Shown: one piece after another, positions 1 through 11,516 of the stretch
How the letters are laid out: each line of letters starts with the position of its first letter
Position numbering within the stretch: position 1 is the first letter of the stretch
Origin: Gemmataceae bacterium
GTDB taxonomy: Bacteria; Planctomycetota; Planctomycetia; Gemmatales; Gemmataceae
NCBI GenBank assembly: GCA_009691845.1
Contig: SIAJ01000064.1
Span: 1-34,562, forward strand
Reading direction: 5' to 3'
Length of the DNA: 34,562 nucleotides
Notes under the pieces: model-generated
What the model was told of the DNA's origin: nothing
What the model saw: only the letters and a program-made list of their open reading frames with translations
Database searches by the model: none
Made by a program: the position numbers and the translations under genes

Positions 1-180
1 GCGGTGGGCCGGTTGCATCATAAGTGTTGGCCGCATTTGCTGCGTGATTTGAAGGAGGTCCACGAAGGCACCGAGAACGGCGACGACTGGCCCAAGCCCT
101 GCGAAACTACATGGCCACCGGCCAACTCCGTCCGCTGCCCGAGAAAATCAGTTCAGACGGCTGAAGGGTTACGGGAATTC
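1..180 (+). pseudogene. Possible decayed IS66-like transposase fragment
   Basis: From the left edge the first frame reads as a short peptide containing KCWPHLLRDLKEVHE, which resembles the CW-HLLRD stretch in the catalytic region of IS66-family TnpC transposases. The similarity fades after about residue 33, and the frame runs on without a recognisable domain until it overlaps the 3' end of the next gene. No terminal inverted repeats or accessory genes are visible because the window starts here. It could equally be chance similarity in a non-coding stretch. This is a memory-based motif match only. Confidence 0.3.
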
Positions 181-198
181 GTTGGCGAGCTTGAGCCA

Positions 199-232
199 GC
201 CTCCTCCCGGTCTCGTGAGACAGCCCGGAGGC
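199..232 (-). terminator. Candidate nested hairpin after the solute-binding gene
   Basis: Outer arms GCCTCC (199-204) and GGAGGC (227-232) enclose inner arms GTCTC (210-214) and GAGAC (217-221). The hairpin lies about 13 nt beyond the stop of the minus-strand solute-binding gene. No T-run follows on that strand, so it is not a classical intrinsic terminator. Confidence 0.3.
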
Positions 233-244
233 CAAGCGATCAGC

Positions 245-1279
245 CTACTTCCCCATCAGCCGTTTCAATTCCGCCTCAAATGCCTTTGCGGCCAGACGAT
301 CTTTCTTGGTGAACGGGTCCTTGCCGGCTTCCTTCACGACCACGCGATAGTCGATGTTCATCAGGGGCGTGTTGGTCGCCAGCGAATTGTCTCCAGTCTT
401 GGCCATCTTGGCCAGCAACTCGACCGATTTGTAGCCGAAGTTGTATGGGTCTTGCACGACGGTTGCATAGATCTCGCCGGCCTCGATGGCCGTGAGTGTG
501 GCCGGGTATTCATCGAAGCTCACGATCTTGATGCGGTCGAGGGCCTTCTTCGACTTGGCTGCTTCCAGAATGGCGGGGGCGTTGTAGGCCCACAGGCCGA
601 TCATGCAGATGTTTTGTTCGCTGCCCAGTTTTTCGATGGCGTTCTTGGCATTCTCCTGGGCCACGTCCTCTTTCACGTCGTCCGTGATGGCCTCGTTCTT
701 GTAGAGCGTGTACTTGCCATACACCGGCCCCTTGGCGTCCTTCTGGCCCGCAAGTTCATCGACGACACCCTGGAAGCGTAGTTTCGCGTTGATCGGCGTG
801 AATTGCCCCACGAAGATGGCGATGGCTCCACCTTGTGGCATGGCTTCCTTGACCAATCGTCCCACGGCCTTGCCGGCTTCATAGTTGTCCGTGCCGATGT
901 AGCAAAGCCGGCCGCTTTCCGTGGCATCGTTGTCCATCGTGATCAGATTGGTTTCGCCCGAGATGCGTTTGAGGTCCGGTGTCTGCTCTTTCGGATTGAT
1001 GACGCTGACGGCAATCCCCTTCACCTTCTTGGTCATCATCTCGTTGAGAATATTCAGCTGGAGGCCGGCCTCGCCACGCTCCGGTTTGCGGAAAATCAAT
1101 TCGACGTCGTTGGCTTTGGCGGCATCGTTGGCTCCCTTCTCGGCTATGGTCCAGAAATCAGCAGGATTGTTCGTGATCACGGCAATTTTGATCTTGCCGG
1201 AATCCTTCTTGCAGGAAGTGAACAAGGTGAGCATGGAAACAGCCACCACGAAGGCGACTGCATAGCGGAAGAGGGACAT
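245..1279 (-). CDS. Sugar-type ABC transporter substrate-binding lipoprotein
   Basis: Predicted extracytoplasmic binding protein of the periplasmic-binding-protein type 1 family (ribose/xylose/galactose type, Peripla_BP_4), about 344 residues, the usual length. The N-terminus has a basic start, a hydrophobic stretch and LFTSC, so it is probably a lipoprotein, although position -3 is Phe rather than Leu. The mature part opens with KIKIAVITNNPADFW, the first strand and ligand loop of this fold. Later it has SVINPKEQTP and MIGLWAYNAPAI, typical of the hinge and second lobe. I chose the ATG at 1279; another ATG lies at 1291, and a longer frame opens at 1366. Neither has a strong ribosome-binding site. 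No permease or ATPase gene is next to it here, so the ligand cannot be assigned beyond probably a sugar. Confidence 0.85.
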   Translation of the reverse strand: MSLFRYAVAFVVAVSMLTLFTSCKKDSGKIKIAVITNNPADFWTIAEKGANDAAKANDVELIFRKPERGEAGLQLNILNEMMTKKVKGIAVSVINPKEQTPDLKRISGETNLITMDNDATESGRLCYIGTDNYEAGKAVGRLVKEAMPQGGAIAIFVGQFTPINAKLRFQGVVDELAGQKDAKGPVYGKYTLYKNEAITDDVKEDVAQENAKNAIEKLGSEQNICMIGLWAYNAPAILEAAKSKKALDRIKIVSFDEYPATLTAIEAGEIYATVVQDPYNFGYKSVELLAKMAKTGDNSLATNTPLMNIDYRVVVKEAGKDPFTKKDRLAAKAFEAELKRLMGK

Positions 1280-1515
1280 CGTCGTATCCATTTCGGAGGT
1301 GAAGGGTTGCCAAAACGATACGCGAAATGCCTTGGTAGGCAAGCAGTTGTCCGAACCGCGTAACAAGGCGTTGCGAAGTTAGCGGCACGTGGCAGCGAGC
1401 GAGGCAACGATTTCAGTCTGAATGCCTCGGCTTCCAATCGACGTGGTTCGCAGAAATGATCCGCTTACTCTGCTCGCAAAGCCTCGCTGCGTGCGCGGCT
1501 CAGATAATTTGCTGA

Positions 1516-2202
1516 TCAACGTCCCCGCAGGATGTCGCGCTTATCCGCGTTGTCCTCGGAGTCCTTCAAGAGCGGCTCCATCTTGTCTAAATCTTCGGAC
1601 GTGAAACCCGCCTTGATCAGGAAGTTTTGTGCCAGCGTCTTCGGATTGGCTTTCGGTTCTTTCGAACGGCTAGCAGGTCGCGGCGTCCGACGATCGTTAA
1701 AGCCTTCCTCGGCTTGACGGGTCATGTCGGCGGAACTCCCGTTGCCGACCACATCTGAAGTCAATCGCGGGGAGTAGGGCAAGTCCCTGTCACCACGAGA
1801 ATTACCAGATTCCGTCTTTTCGGACGAGATTTTGCCCAACTCGTAGCAGATCGCGGCCGCGAGTTCCGCATCGGTCGCACAGCGATCGACTAGCCCCTCG
1901 CTAATGATGACGCTATCGACTCCGCGTGAACTCCGATGGAAGATCATCGGATCCTTCAGGCCAACCGTGAGAAAGGCCGGCTTGTCCCGAAAATCGCCGC
2001 CGTTCTTTGCCAGCACATCGTTGCCGACGGCATGCACGCGCGTGGCCGCCTGCGTCGAGGCCGTTGGGGCCTTCGCCGGGTCGAATCCACGCTCGGTTCG
2101 GAAGGGATTGCGGAAGGCGAACGCGTCCTGGCCGCCGTCGCCGGCACAGCCGACAATCGTTGAAGCCAGACAAACCAAGCCTAAGTGCCAGCCTGCGCGC
2201 AT
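1516..2202 (-). CDS. M48-like lipoprotein without the zinc motif
   Basis: 228-residue protein with a lipoprotein signal: hydrophobic segment and STIVGC, lipidated Cys19. Residues about 95-127 (VIISEGLVDRC, then DAELAAAICYELGKI) align by eye with the M48 metallopeptidase segment in which the helix normally carries HExxH. Here that motif reads YELGK (residues 120-124): the Glu is kept but both zinc-binding His are gone. It is therefore probably an envelope-anchored pseudo-protease. The C-terminal half is polar and low in complexity (many Ser, Arg, Lys) and then ends in a predicted helix. It is transcribed divergently from the 1299-residue gene across 167 nt. The M48 assignment is by motif order only. 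Confidence 0.65.
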   Translation of the reverse strand: MRAGWHLGLVCLASTIVGCAGDGGQDAFAFRNPFRTERGFDPAKAPTASTQAATRVHAVGNDVLAKNGGDFRDKPAFLTVGLKDPMIFHRSSRGVDSVIISEGLVDRCATDAELAAAICYELGKISSEKTESGNSRGDRDLPYSPRLTSDVVGNGSSADMTRQAEEGFNDRRTPRPASRSKEPKANPKTLAQNFLIKAGFTSEDLDKMEPLLKDSEDNADKRDILRGR

Positions 2203-2369
2203 GGGAACGCCCTCCGTGTCGATGACGGGCTATAACCGAGGCGAGCGAGGCGGGCAAGGGGAGTTGTCGGCATCTTGCCTGTCTTGCGTAAAAACCGGGC
2301 TACGTTTGAGCCTGCCGGACCGCTATCCTGAACAGTGGTACGATTTCGCCTGGCCTCGGACGGCACACG

Positions 2370-6269
<3,900 letters not shown>

Positions 6270-6351
6270 GAGTTTCACGTGTTCGTGCGTTGGTCGCCGG
6301 CTTTTTGGCACAGTTCGCCAGTGTTCCATTTGATGATGCCGCGGCCGCCAG

Positions 6352-7254
6352 TCATGGCGAACGGTCCTCCGGGCGTACTTTGTCGCCCGCAGGCCGGCCG
6401 TTCGGGCGGACGGGACACACGATCCATGCCACGAGTACGGCCAGGCCGGCCAGGAGCCAAGGAGTGAAGCTCAGTGTCTCCAGTAGATAGTTCGGGACGC
6501 TGATCAGGCCCGACCGGCCGAACAGCAGGCGGGCCAGGAGGCTTTGATACGCCACGATCAGGAACAAGGTGACGGCCAGCATGTACCAGCCCTTTCTCCG
6601 GATCCACGGCCGGAAGGCCGCGACCGCCAGGACAAGGTAGGGCACAAACTGGAATCCAATCCAGATCCCAGGAATCCAGCCGTGTGCAAGCACTTTCCAG
6701 GCGGGTATCCCGAGTCCGCCCGCCACGGCTCCGGCAGCCAGGACCCAGCGACGGCGAGCCGACAAGACGGTGCCATCCGGCGCCTGCGGCGGCGAAGCGA
6801 GATCGGCAAGCGCCGCGTCGTCGTAATCCTCCGCCTCGGCCGACCTGTTGGCCCGGGCCGGTAACACGGCCGCGAACCCGAGTAGGGCGGCAAAAACCAC
6901 ACTGGGCGCCGCGACCAGCCAGATCTGAGCCAATCCGATCGCTTGGTCGAGGCCGCGAAAGAGCCCTCCACCGGCGTCGCGTTTGTTTGTGTTCGCAAGG
7001 CCCAGCGAGCTGAACACTGCTGCCTTCAAGACGAGCAGCAACACCGTGATCACGATTAACCTCAGCAGGCCCGAGGATACCCTTGTGGTCACCCGACACA
7101 GTCGGCTGCCGGTAACGAGCAGCAGGACCGGAACCGATGTAAGGGCCGCCAGGGCCCCCCATAGCAGGGTCGATCCCTGGAACGGGACCCCGCCTTTGAT
7201 GGCGGCTCGGATGACGATCACGATGACCATACACCAGACCAGACCAAGGAGCAA
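6352..7254 (-). CDS. Multi-pass membrane protein, unknown, start region disrupted
   Basis: About 300 residues with six or seven hydrophobic segments (near residues 1-18, 30-48, 62-82, 108-130, 166-188, 197-212, 223-240 and 262-285) and an acidic cytosolic or external loop around 138-160. I recognise no family. The open frame from 7254 has only a TTG start inside the first hydrophobic segment, which is unlikely to be original. Upstream in the same frame a GTG at 7306-7308 is preceded by a strong purine-rich ribosome-binding site, and the peptide MRRSTKHVVIG runs into a TGA at 7273-7275 (codon 12). The natural gene was therefore probably 6352-7308, now interrupted. It converges on the 1299-residue gene. 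Confidence 0.7.
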   Translation of the reverse strand: MLLGLVWCMVIVIVIRAAIKGGVPFQGSTLLWGALAALTSVPVLLLVTGSRLCRVTTRVSSGLLRLIVITVLLLVLKAAVFSSLGLANTNKRDAGGGLFRGLDQAIGLAQIWLVAAPSVVFAALLGFAAVLPARANRSAEAEDYDDAALADLASPPQAPDGTVLSARRRWVLAAGAVAGGLGIPAWKVLAHGWIPGIWIGFQFVPYLVLAVAAFRPWIRRKGWYMLAVTLFLIVAYQSLLARLLFGRSGLISVPNYLLETLSFTPWLLAGLAVLVAWIVCPVRPNGRPAGDKVRPEDRSP

Positions 7255-7313
7255 CCCGTACGCAATGGTCAGTCAGCCGATGACAACGTGTTTGGTAGAT
7301 CGCCGCACCAAAT

Positions 7314-7322
7314 CCCCCTCCC
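7314..7322 (-). promoter_or_regulatory. Strong ribosome-binding site upstream of an interrupted start
   Basis: On the minus strand the bases read GGGAGGGGG, five bases upstream of GTG at 7308. Most starts in this window lack so clear a site, so it argues that the membrane protein gene originally began at 7308 and not at the TTG at 7254. Confidence 0.6.
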
Positions 7323-7492
7323 GGCTCACGCATGTGGCCGTCGTGTGACACGGTCGACTGGCTGCCTGCGGACAGCACCTGGGTTGTACCGCCAAGCTCT
7401 GCCGGAGACGATGCCCAATACTTGCCTGCGAGAAGCCGGTTGCCACAGTCTTAGCCGAACCGGATCAGTAGTTCAATCCGCATACAGGAAGG

Positions 7493-7510
7493 CGTTGCTC
7501 GCCAGCAACG
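7493..7510. terminator. Short hairpin between DUF6513 and membrane protein genes
   Basis: Perfect 7-bp arms CGTTGCT (7493-7499) and AGCAACG (7504-7510) with a 4-base loop, 45-60 bases past the stop of the DUF6513 gene. There is no T-run on the minus strand, so the role as terminator is only suggested by position. The remaining bases between 7323 and 7554 show nothing recognisable. Confidence 0.35.
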
Positions 7511-7554
7511 ATTGGCTGTAGCGTTTACAGTGCTGAATCCTGTCAACCCCCAAT

Positions 7555-8925
7555 TCACCCCCGATGACTCACCTCGGGCACCGTCAAAAAACCCCACCGC
7601 AAAGCCTGATCCTGCGTGTAGTTCTTGCCGACTGTCAGGGCCGTCACGGCCTTGGCCATTTCGTAGCCGAGGTAGAAGGCGTGTGGCAAATCCAGTTTCG
7701 CATCGCGTTTTTGCATTTCCTCGAAGAGCGTGAATGGATCGGTGCCGTGTAGGTACATCTCGCCGTTGATGACGTGGATCTCGCCGCGTTCCGCGAATAG
7801 GCGATAGTTGCGGTCGGTCACGTCGCGGGCTAGTTGGGCCAGCCCTTCTTCGCCGAGTTCGTACAGCCTGGGGTCGCGGAACATCACGAGGTCGGGTTCG
7901 AGATTTTTTGGCAACACACGATCGTTCACGGCGTGGAACACAAGTCGCCGAGCCAGGTCGAACTCGCGGACGGACGAGCGGCACCAGTTGATCACCTCGG
8001 TCGTCAGTACGCTACGGATGCCGAGTTCCTGGCAGAAGCCCGCGAGTAGCACGTTGATGCCGGCCGAATCGACGTCGGTCAACTCGGTCAGATTGCCGAC
8101 GCCCATCATAATTTCGATGGCCGGGTAGCGTTTGCGAACGTCGAGGTATCGGCCCAGCGAGGCCGCGAAGCCGAAACCGATTGGCTCGATGATCGGGTCG
8201 ATGCGGAAACGCGCGCCGTCGTGCGAGAGCGTTTGAATCGTCTGGTCGAGTGAATCGAGATCGCTGGGCGTATCGGGGATCGCAACGACCTCGGTCCCGA
8301 ATTTCTCGTGCCAGCCGCGTGCCAGGAATTTGTTGCCGCTGTTCACGCTCAGCACCAGTTCCGCCCCAGCCGCAAGCGCGTTCTCGACTTCGATTGGGTT
8401 GAAACTATCGACGGAGACCCGCAAGCCCTCATCCCGCAAGGCACGCACGGCGTCGCCGATGTTCGCCCAGGTCTCGCTCGGATTGCAGCCGAGATCGATC
8501 ACGTCGGCACCTTTCGCACGAAATCGGCGTGCCTCCGCGATCAAACGAGCGTGAGGAAGATTGGGAGCGTGGTTGATCTCGGCAAGAATGTCGATGTCAA
8601 AGTCTCCGTAGTTCTCGGGCCGACCGCGTTGTTCGCCGAAAAATTGCGGCAAATCGCGAAGGTCTTTTGGCCCACGTTCCGCAAGAACCTCGCTTGGAAT
8701 CGCGGCCAGTTCGCCACGACAGTAGCCGGGAAGAATAATGCGCTCAGTGCCGGCCGGAACATGCAACTTACGGCCAACCCATTCTGTCGTCAGAAGTGCG
8801 GCCACGGTAATCGGCAGGACGGCGACTTCCGCATCGAAGCCTGCCGTCGGTGCGAGATCCGCAAGCACTCGCCTAAGTGCGGGCTCCGCGAGTTTCCCCG
8901 TCACGAAAAGAATGCGTTGGGGCAC
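7555..8925 (-). CDS. DUF6513 / dihydropteroate synthase-like protein
   Basis: 456 residues. The middle (about 125-300) has the TIM-barrel signatures of dihydropteroate synthases: GADVIDLGCNPSETW, LRVSVDSFNPIEVENALAAG and LVLSVNSGN. The N-terminal 110 residues, opening MPQRILFVTGKLAEPALRRV, and a C-terminal extension match what I know of DUF6513 proteins, which occur with tetrahydromethanopterin-linked C1 genes in methylotrophs, archaea and planctomycetes. The role is therefore probably in methanopterin or other pterin biosynthesis rather than classical folate synthesis, but the reaction is not established from sequence. It starts with GTG at 8925, six bases after the TAA of ygfZ, so the two are almost certainly co-transcribed and perhaps translationally coupled. 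It is not a canonical FolP, which is about 270-280 residues. Confidence 0.8.
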   Translation of the reverse strand: MPQRILFVTGKLAEPALRRVLADLAPTAGFDAEVAVLPITVAALLTTEWVGRKLHVPAGTERIILPGYCRGELAAIPSEVLAERGPKDLRDLPQFFGEQRGRPENYGDFDIDILAEINHAPNLPHARLIAEARRFRAKGADVIDLGCNPSETWANIGDAVRALRDEGLRVSVDSFNPIEVENALAAGAELVLSVNSGNKFLARGWHEKFGTEVVAIPDTPSDLDSLDQTIQTLSHDGARFRIDPIIEPIGFGFAASLGRYLDVRKRYPAIEIMMGVGNLTELTDVDSAGINVLLAGFCQELGIRSVLTTEVINWCRSSVREFDLARRLVFHAVNDRVLPKNLEPDLVMFRDPRLYELGEEGLAQLARDVTDRNYRLFAERGEIHVINGEMYLHGTDPFTLFEEMQKRDAKLDLPHAFYLGYEMAKAVTALTVGKNYTQDQALRWGFLTVPEVSHRG

Positions 8926-8931
8926 GGCGAA

Positions 8932-9939
8932 TTACCCCACTGGAGGAAATGGCAGAACCTCAACAGGCCTGCGTCCTTCCGTGGTTTCCGCCTCCAGCCG
9001 CAAGCCGGGATCCTGATTTCCTCGACGAATGTAGGCCAAAGCGAGCGGTGCATTCAATCTTGGCGAGAGCAGAGAGGAAGTCACTCGTCCCACCTCGGCT
9101 GCATCACGAAAGAGCTTTGTTCCGGACGGCAGCGGTCCGCCTTCCAAGATTTTCACGCCCAGGAACGATCGATTCACGAACCCCGCCCGATCGCGGGCCA
9201 TCACGATTGGTTCCTGACCCAGGTAGCAACCTTTCGCATAAGAAACCGCTCGCAAGGCACGTGCGACTTCCATGACGAATCGTTCGGCGTCGATGTCCTG
9301 GCCATAAACCGGCGTGCCGGCTTCCACTCGCAAAGTTTCATAAGCTGACTCGCCCCCTGTTACGGCACCAGCGTCTTGAAGTTGCTTGCAAACGCTTTCG
9401 CCATCCTCTTTGCGGCAGACGAGATCATAACCCGGCAGGCCAAGCGGATCGTGCCGGCGAATCTGGCACTCTATCTTTCCAAACGGGCGTTTCATGTGCT
9501 GAAACTCGGCCAAATCCTGAACGGGCGTGCCGAGTGCTTTTTCCAATGTCTGCTTCGCGGTTGGCCCGGCCAGATGGAACTGTGCGCATTGATCGGTCAG
9601 GTCAACGAGTTCGACGGCCTCCGAGATCAGATGCTTGTCGAGATGCTTCAACAGCTTGTCGGCATAGCCGGGCGTGATGTCGAGCCAGAACGCATGCCGG
9701 CCATCTTGAAGCACGTGGTACACAATTGCCTGGAATAGTGCCTTGGCCTTGTGATCGCAGAAATAAGCTTCGCAGCCCGCACCAAGCGGCAGGCTGTTGA
9801 TATCGTTCGTGCTCAGGTTGTGCAGGAAGGACGGGGCATCTTTCCCCGAAAGTTCGAGCTTGCCAGCGGGCGAGCGATCGAACACAACGCTGCCAGCCAA
9901 CGCCTGGCGATAATCGGTTTCCAGAATGATCGGTGACAT
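8932..9939 (-). CDS. ygfZ: YgfZ-type folate-binding GcvT-like protein
   Basis: About 335 residues of the YgfZ/GcvT (aminomethyltransferase-like) fold. The diagnostic YgfZ motif is KGCYLGQE at residues 236-243, including the conserved Cys, followed by the typical arginine-rich turn. The first 60 residues (FDRSPAGKLELSGKDAPSFL, then NLSTNDI) match the folate-binding N-terminal lobe. In bacteria YgfZ helps iron-sulfur cluster assembly or repair in a tetrahydrofolate-dependent way. I chose the ATG at 9939, which has AGGA a few bases upstream; a TTG at 9951 would add four residues. It lies in tandem just before the DUF6513 gene, an association of two pterin-related proteins. Cytosolic; no signal peptide. 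Confidence 0.88.
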   Translation of the reverse strand: MSPIILETDYRQALAGSVVFDRSPAGKLELSGKDAPSFLHNLSTNDINSLPLGAGCEAYFCDHKAKALFQAIVYHVLQDGRHAFWLDITPGYADKLLKHLDKHLISEAVELVDLTDQCAQFHLAGPTAKQTLEKALGTPVQDLAEFQHMKRPFGKIECQIRRHDPLGLPGYDLVCRKEDGESVCKQLQDAGAVTGGESAYETLRVEAGTPVYGQDIDAERFVMEVARALRAVSYAKGCYLGQEPIVMARDRAGFVNRSFLGVKILEGGPLPSGTKLFRDAAEVGRVTSSLLSPRLNAPLALAYIRRGNQDPGLRLEAETTEGRRPVEVLPFPPVG

Positions 9940-9980
9940 AGGTCCTGGCAATTCTTCAGCTTGAAGACAAAAACCATTTC

Positions 9981-10062
9981 ACACTCGTCTTCACTAATTC
10001 ACACTAATCCGAGCAAAGAAGGTGCTCGGGATTTATTAGCGGTTATCAGTGAAGATTAGTGT
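9981..10062. repeat. Imperfect palindromic intergenic repeat
   Basis: The outer arms ACACTCGTCTTCACT (9981-9995) and the reverse complement of 10048-10062 match at 13 of 15 bases. The centre is a perfect 7-bp hairpin, CCGAGCA (10009-10015) with TGCTCGG (10023-10029). Both arms also hold a CTAAT near the hairpin. It fills the gap between the LarA-like gene and ygfZ, where it could also stop or stabilise transcripts. The TTCACTAATTCACACTAAT wording is one I associate with dispersed intergenic repeats in several phyla, but that is memory and not a search. Confidence 0.65.
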
Positions 10063-10082
10063 TCTCAATGCATTTCGCAGCT

Positions 10083-11285
10083 TCACGGAACAGCAACCCA
10101 ACTTTTGTGCCCATCGGGAATGATCAAGCACCGGCCAGGAGCGTCGATCAGGCGTTGCACGTCTTTCGGGTTCGACATCGGCGTGGCGAACATTTCCTCG
10201 ACCAGGCTCGGTCGAAGCTCGGAGACCAAGTAGAGCTTCGTTCGCTCGGCTGCCCAGCACCATTCTACGGCGGCCGCCGCACCGACAGGCTTCTCGCGGA
10301 AGAGCGTTTGCACGGCATCAGGCGGATCGTCGCATCGACGCAATACATCGGTTGCAGGCCCAAGTTCCGGCTCGGCCTCGCTGAGCACGATCACGGTTCC
10401 GCCTTCCTTCGCCGCCCGTGCACCGCAGATGGCCGCACGTGCGAGTGCTGCGAAATCGTTCCGTTCTGGATCACCGGAGAGGGACACGACCACCGTGTCG
10501 GCCAGTTCGTCAACGACTATTTTCCAGCGAGCATTGAGGCGATCGATGCCGTCTGGCACAGTCTCGCCCAGGCCGGACATCACGTCGGAAATCTCGTCGC
10601 CTGCGCCTTCGATCACTTGAACAAAAAACGGCGAGCCGAGTAACCACGCCACCTGCGAGGCTTCTTCTCGCATCGGCCAGGCTGCATCGGGAGGTGTTCG
10701 TGGCGAAAGTCGTTGCACGAGATTGCGAACGGAATCTCGATCCGCGAGTGCCGGGTAAATCGCCCCGATCGCTCCGGAATAGCCCATCAAGGAGTCGTAG
10801 CCACGGCCCGTCAAGATGATCGACTGATCCGCATCCACGAGCGTGCGATTCAAGTAAATGCGATGGCCTTCCTTGGTCGCGGCCAGATAGCTGAGTTTCT
10901 TGCGGTCGTCGGGCTGATGAATTTCGATCTGCAAGTCGGCCATCGCGTCGGGCAAATCGTTCAACCAGAGTTGACTCGCACCAGCCGGACTGATGGCCGT
11001 GACGGCCGAGGGCGATATCCCTGCGGCGGCCAGGTATTCCAGAATGCCCGCGATCAGATTCGTGAGTTGAGGTAACGACTCGTCCACGACCAAGGCAATG
11101 CGGTCGTCCGGCGTGAGTGCACGCTTGAAAGCCTCGAACCGGATCGGCTTTTCCAGGGCCGCGACGACAGCGGCCCGTGCATTCATGGCTGGCCCGAAAG
11201 CGCGTGGCAGGATGGGAATCAAATCCCCGTCGCGAACGGCGATCGACCACGAGGATCGGCCAACAGGAACTTCAACCACGGGCAT
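10083..11285 (-). CDS. LarA-like (DUF2088) protein without catalytic residues
   Basis: About 400 residues, near the length of nickel-pincer lactate racemase LarA. The N-terminal domain matches the DUF2088 pattern: RIALVVDESLPQLTNLIAGI, then LEYLAAAGISPS, then IYLNRTLVDADQSIILTGRG and GYSGAIGAIYPALADRDSV at about 168-187. In active LarA the first segment is followed by a GTH motif, and the last carries a lysine (GGxK) that binds the pincer cofactor, plus further His ligands. Here GTH is replaced by PAGAS, and GGxK reads GAIG. The protein is therefore unlikely to racemise lactate by the known mechanism. I chose the ATG at 11285; the frame extends upstream to 11477 through a palindromic repeat, which is unlikely to be coding. 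Confidence 0.75.
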   Translation of the reverse strand: MPVVEVPVGRSSWSIAVRDGDLIPILPRAFGPAMNARAAVVAALEKPIRFEAFKRALTPDDRIALVVDESLPQLTNLIAGILEYLAAAGISPSAVTAISPAGASQLWLNDLPDAMADLQIEIHQPDDRKKLSYLAATKEGHRIYLNRTLVDADQSIILTGRGYDSLMGYSGAIGAIYPALADRDSVRNLVQRLSPRTPPDAAWPMREEASQVAWLLGSPFFVQVIEGAGDEISDVMSGLGETVPDGIDRLNARWKIVVDELADTVVVSLSGDPERNDFAALARAAICGARAAKEGGTVIVLSEAEPELGPATDVLRRCDDPPDAVQTLFREKPVGAAAAVEWCWAAERTKLYLVSELRPSLVEEMFATPMSNPKDVQRLIDAPGRCLIIPDGHKSWVAVP

Positions 11286-11384
11286 GAAATGACTCAAACG
11301 CAACGATGAATGGGACAGTAGATGTTGTAGAGAGTGTCCGCCGAATGTACTCCTCACGCGTTGGGCCTGTGCATCGATCCAGAA

Positions 11385-11477
11385 ATGTGGCGGCAGGCCT
11401 CCAGGCCTGCCGGAAGGATAGCTGCCGAGTGCCAGGAAGTGCTTTGGAACAGGCCTGGAGGCCGCCCATTCCCACAT
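11385..11477. repeat. Palindromic repeat rich in AGGCCT
   Basis: A perfect 10-bp stem, CGGCAGGCCT (11391-11400) with AGGCCTGCCG (11403-11412), is nested in a larger inverted repeat. ATGTGG near 11385-11390 pairs with CCACAT at 11472-11477, and CTCCAGGCCTG pairs with CAGGCCTGGAG (11450-11460). The element lies between the GTPase stop and the LarA-like start, in a 231-base gap otherwise empty. It resembles a MITE or REP-like unit. Confidence 0.7.
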
Positions 11478-11516
11478 AGATTCCTGCGCAACCTCGGAGC
11501 GAACGAGGAGCGCCCT

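Noticed and set aside
182..1363. Plus-strand open frames opposite the solute-binding gene
   Set aside because: They lie wholly or mostly within the clear minus-strand gene, with no recognisable motif; antisense shadows of a GC-rich coding frame.
7273..7275. TGA as selenocysteine or tryptophan codon
   Set aside because: Other genes in the window end normally at TGA, and no selenocysteine hairpin is apparent after it; a nonsense change or error is simpler.
6275..7378. Minus-strand frame of 367 codons over the membrane protein
   Set aside because: Arg/Pro/Gly-rich with no membrane segments, whereas the other frame gives a clean multi-pass protein.
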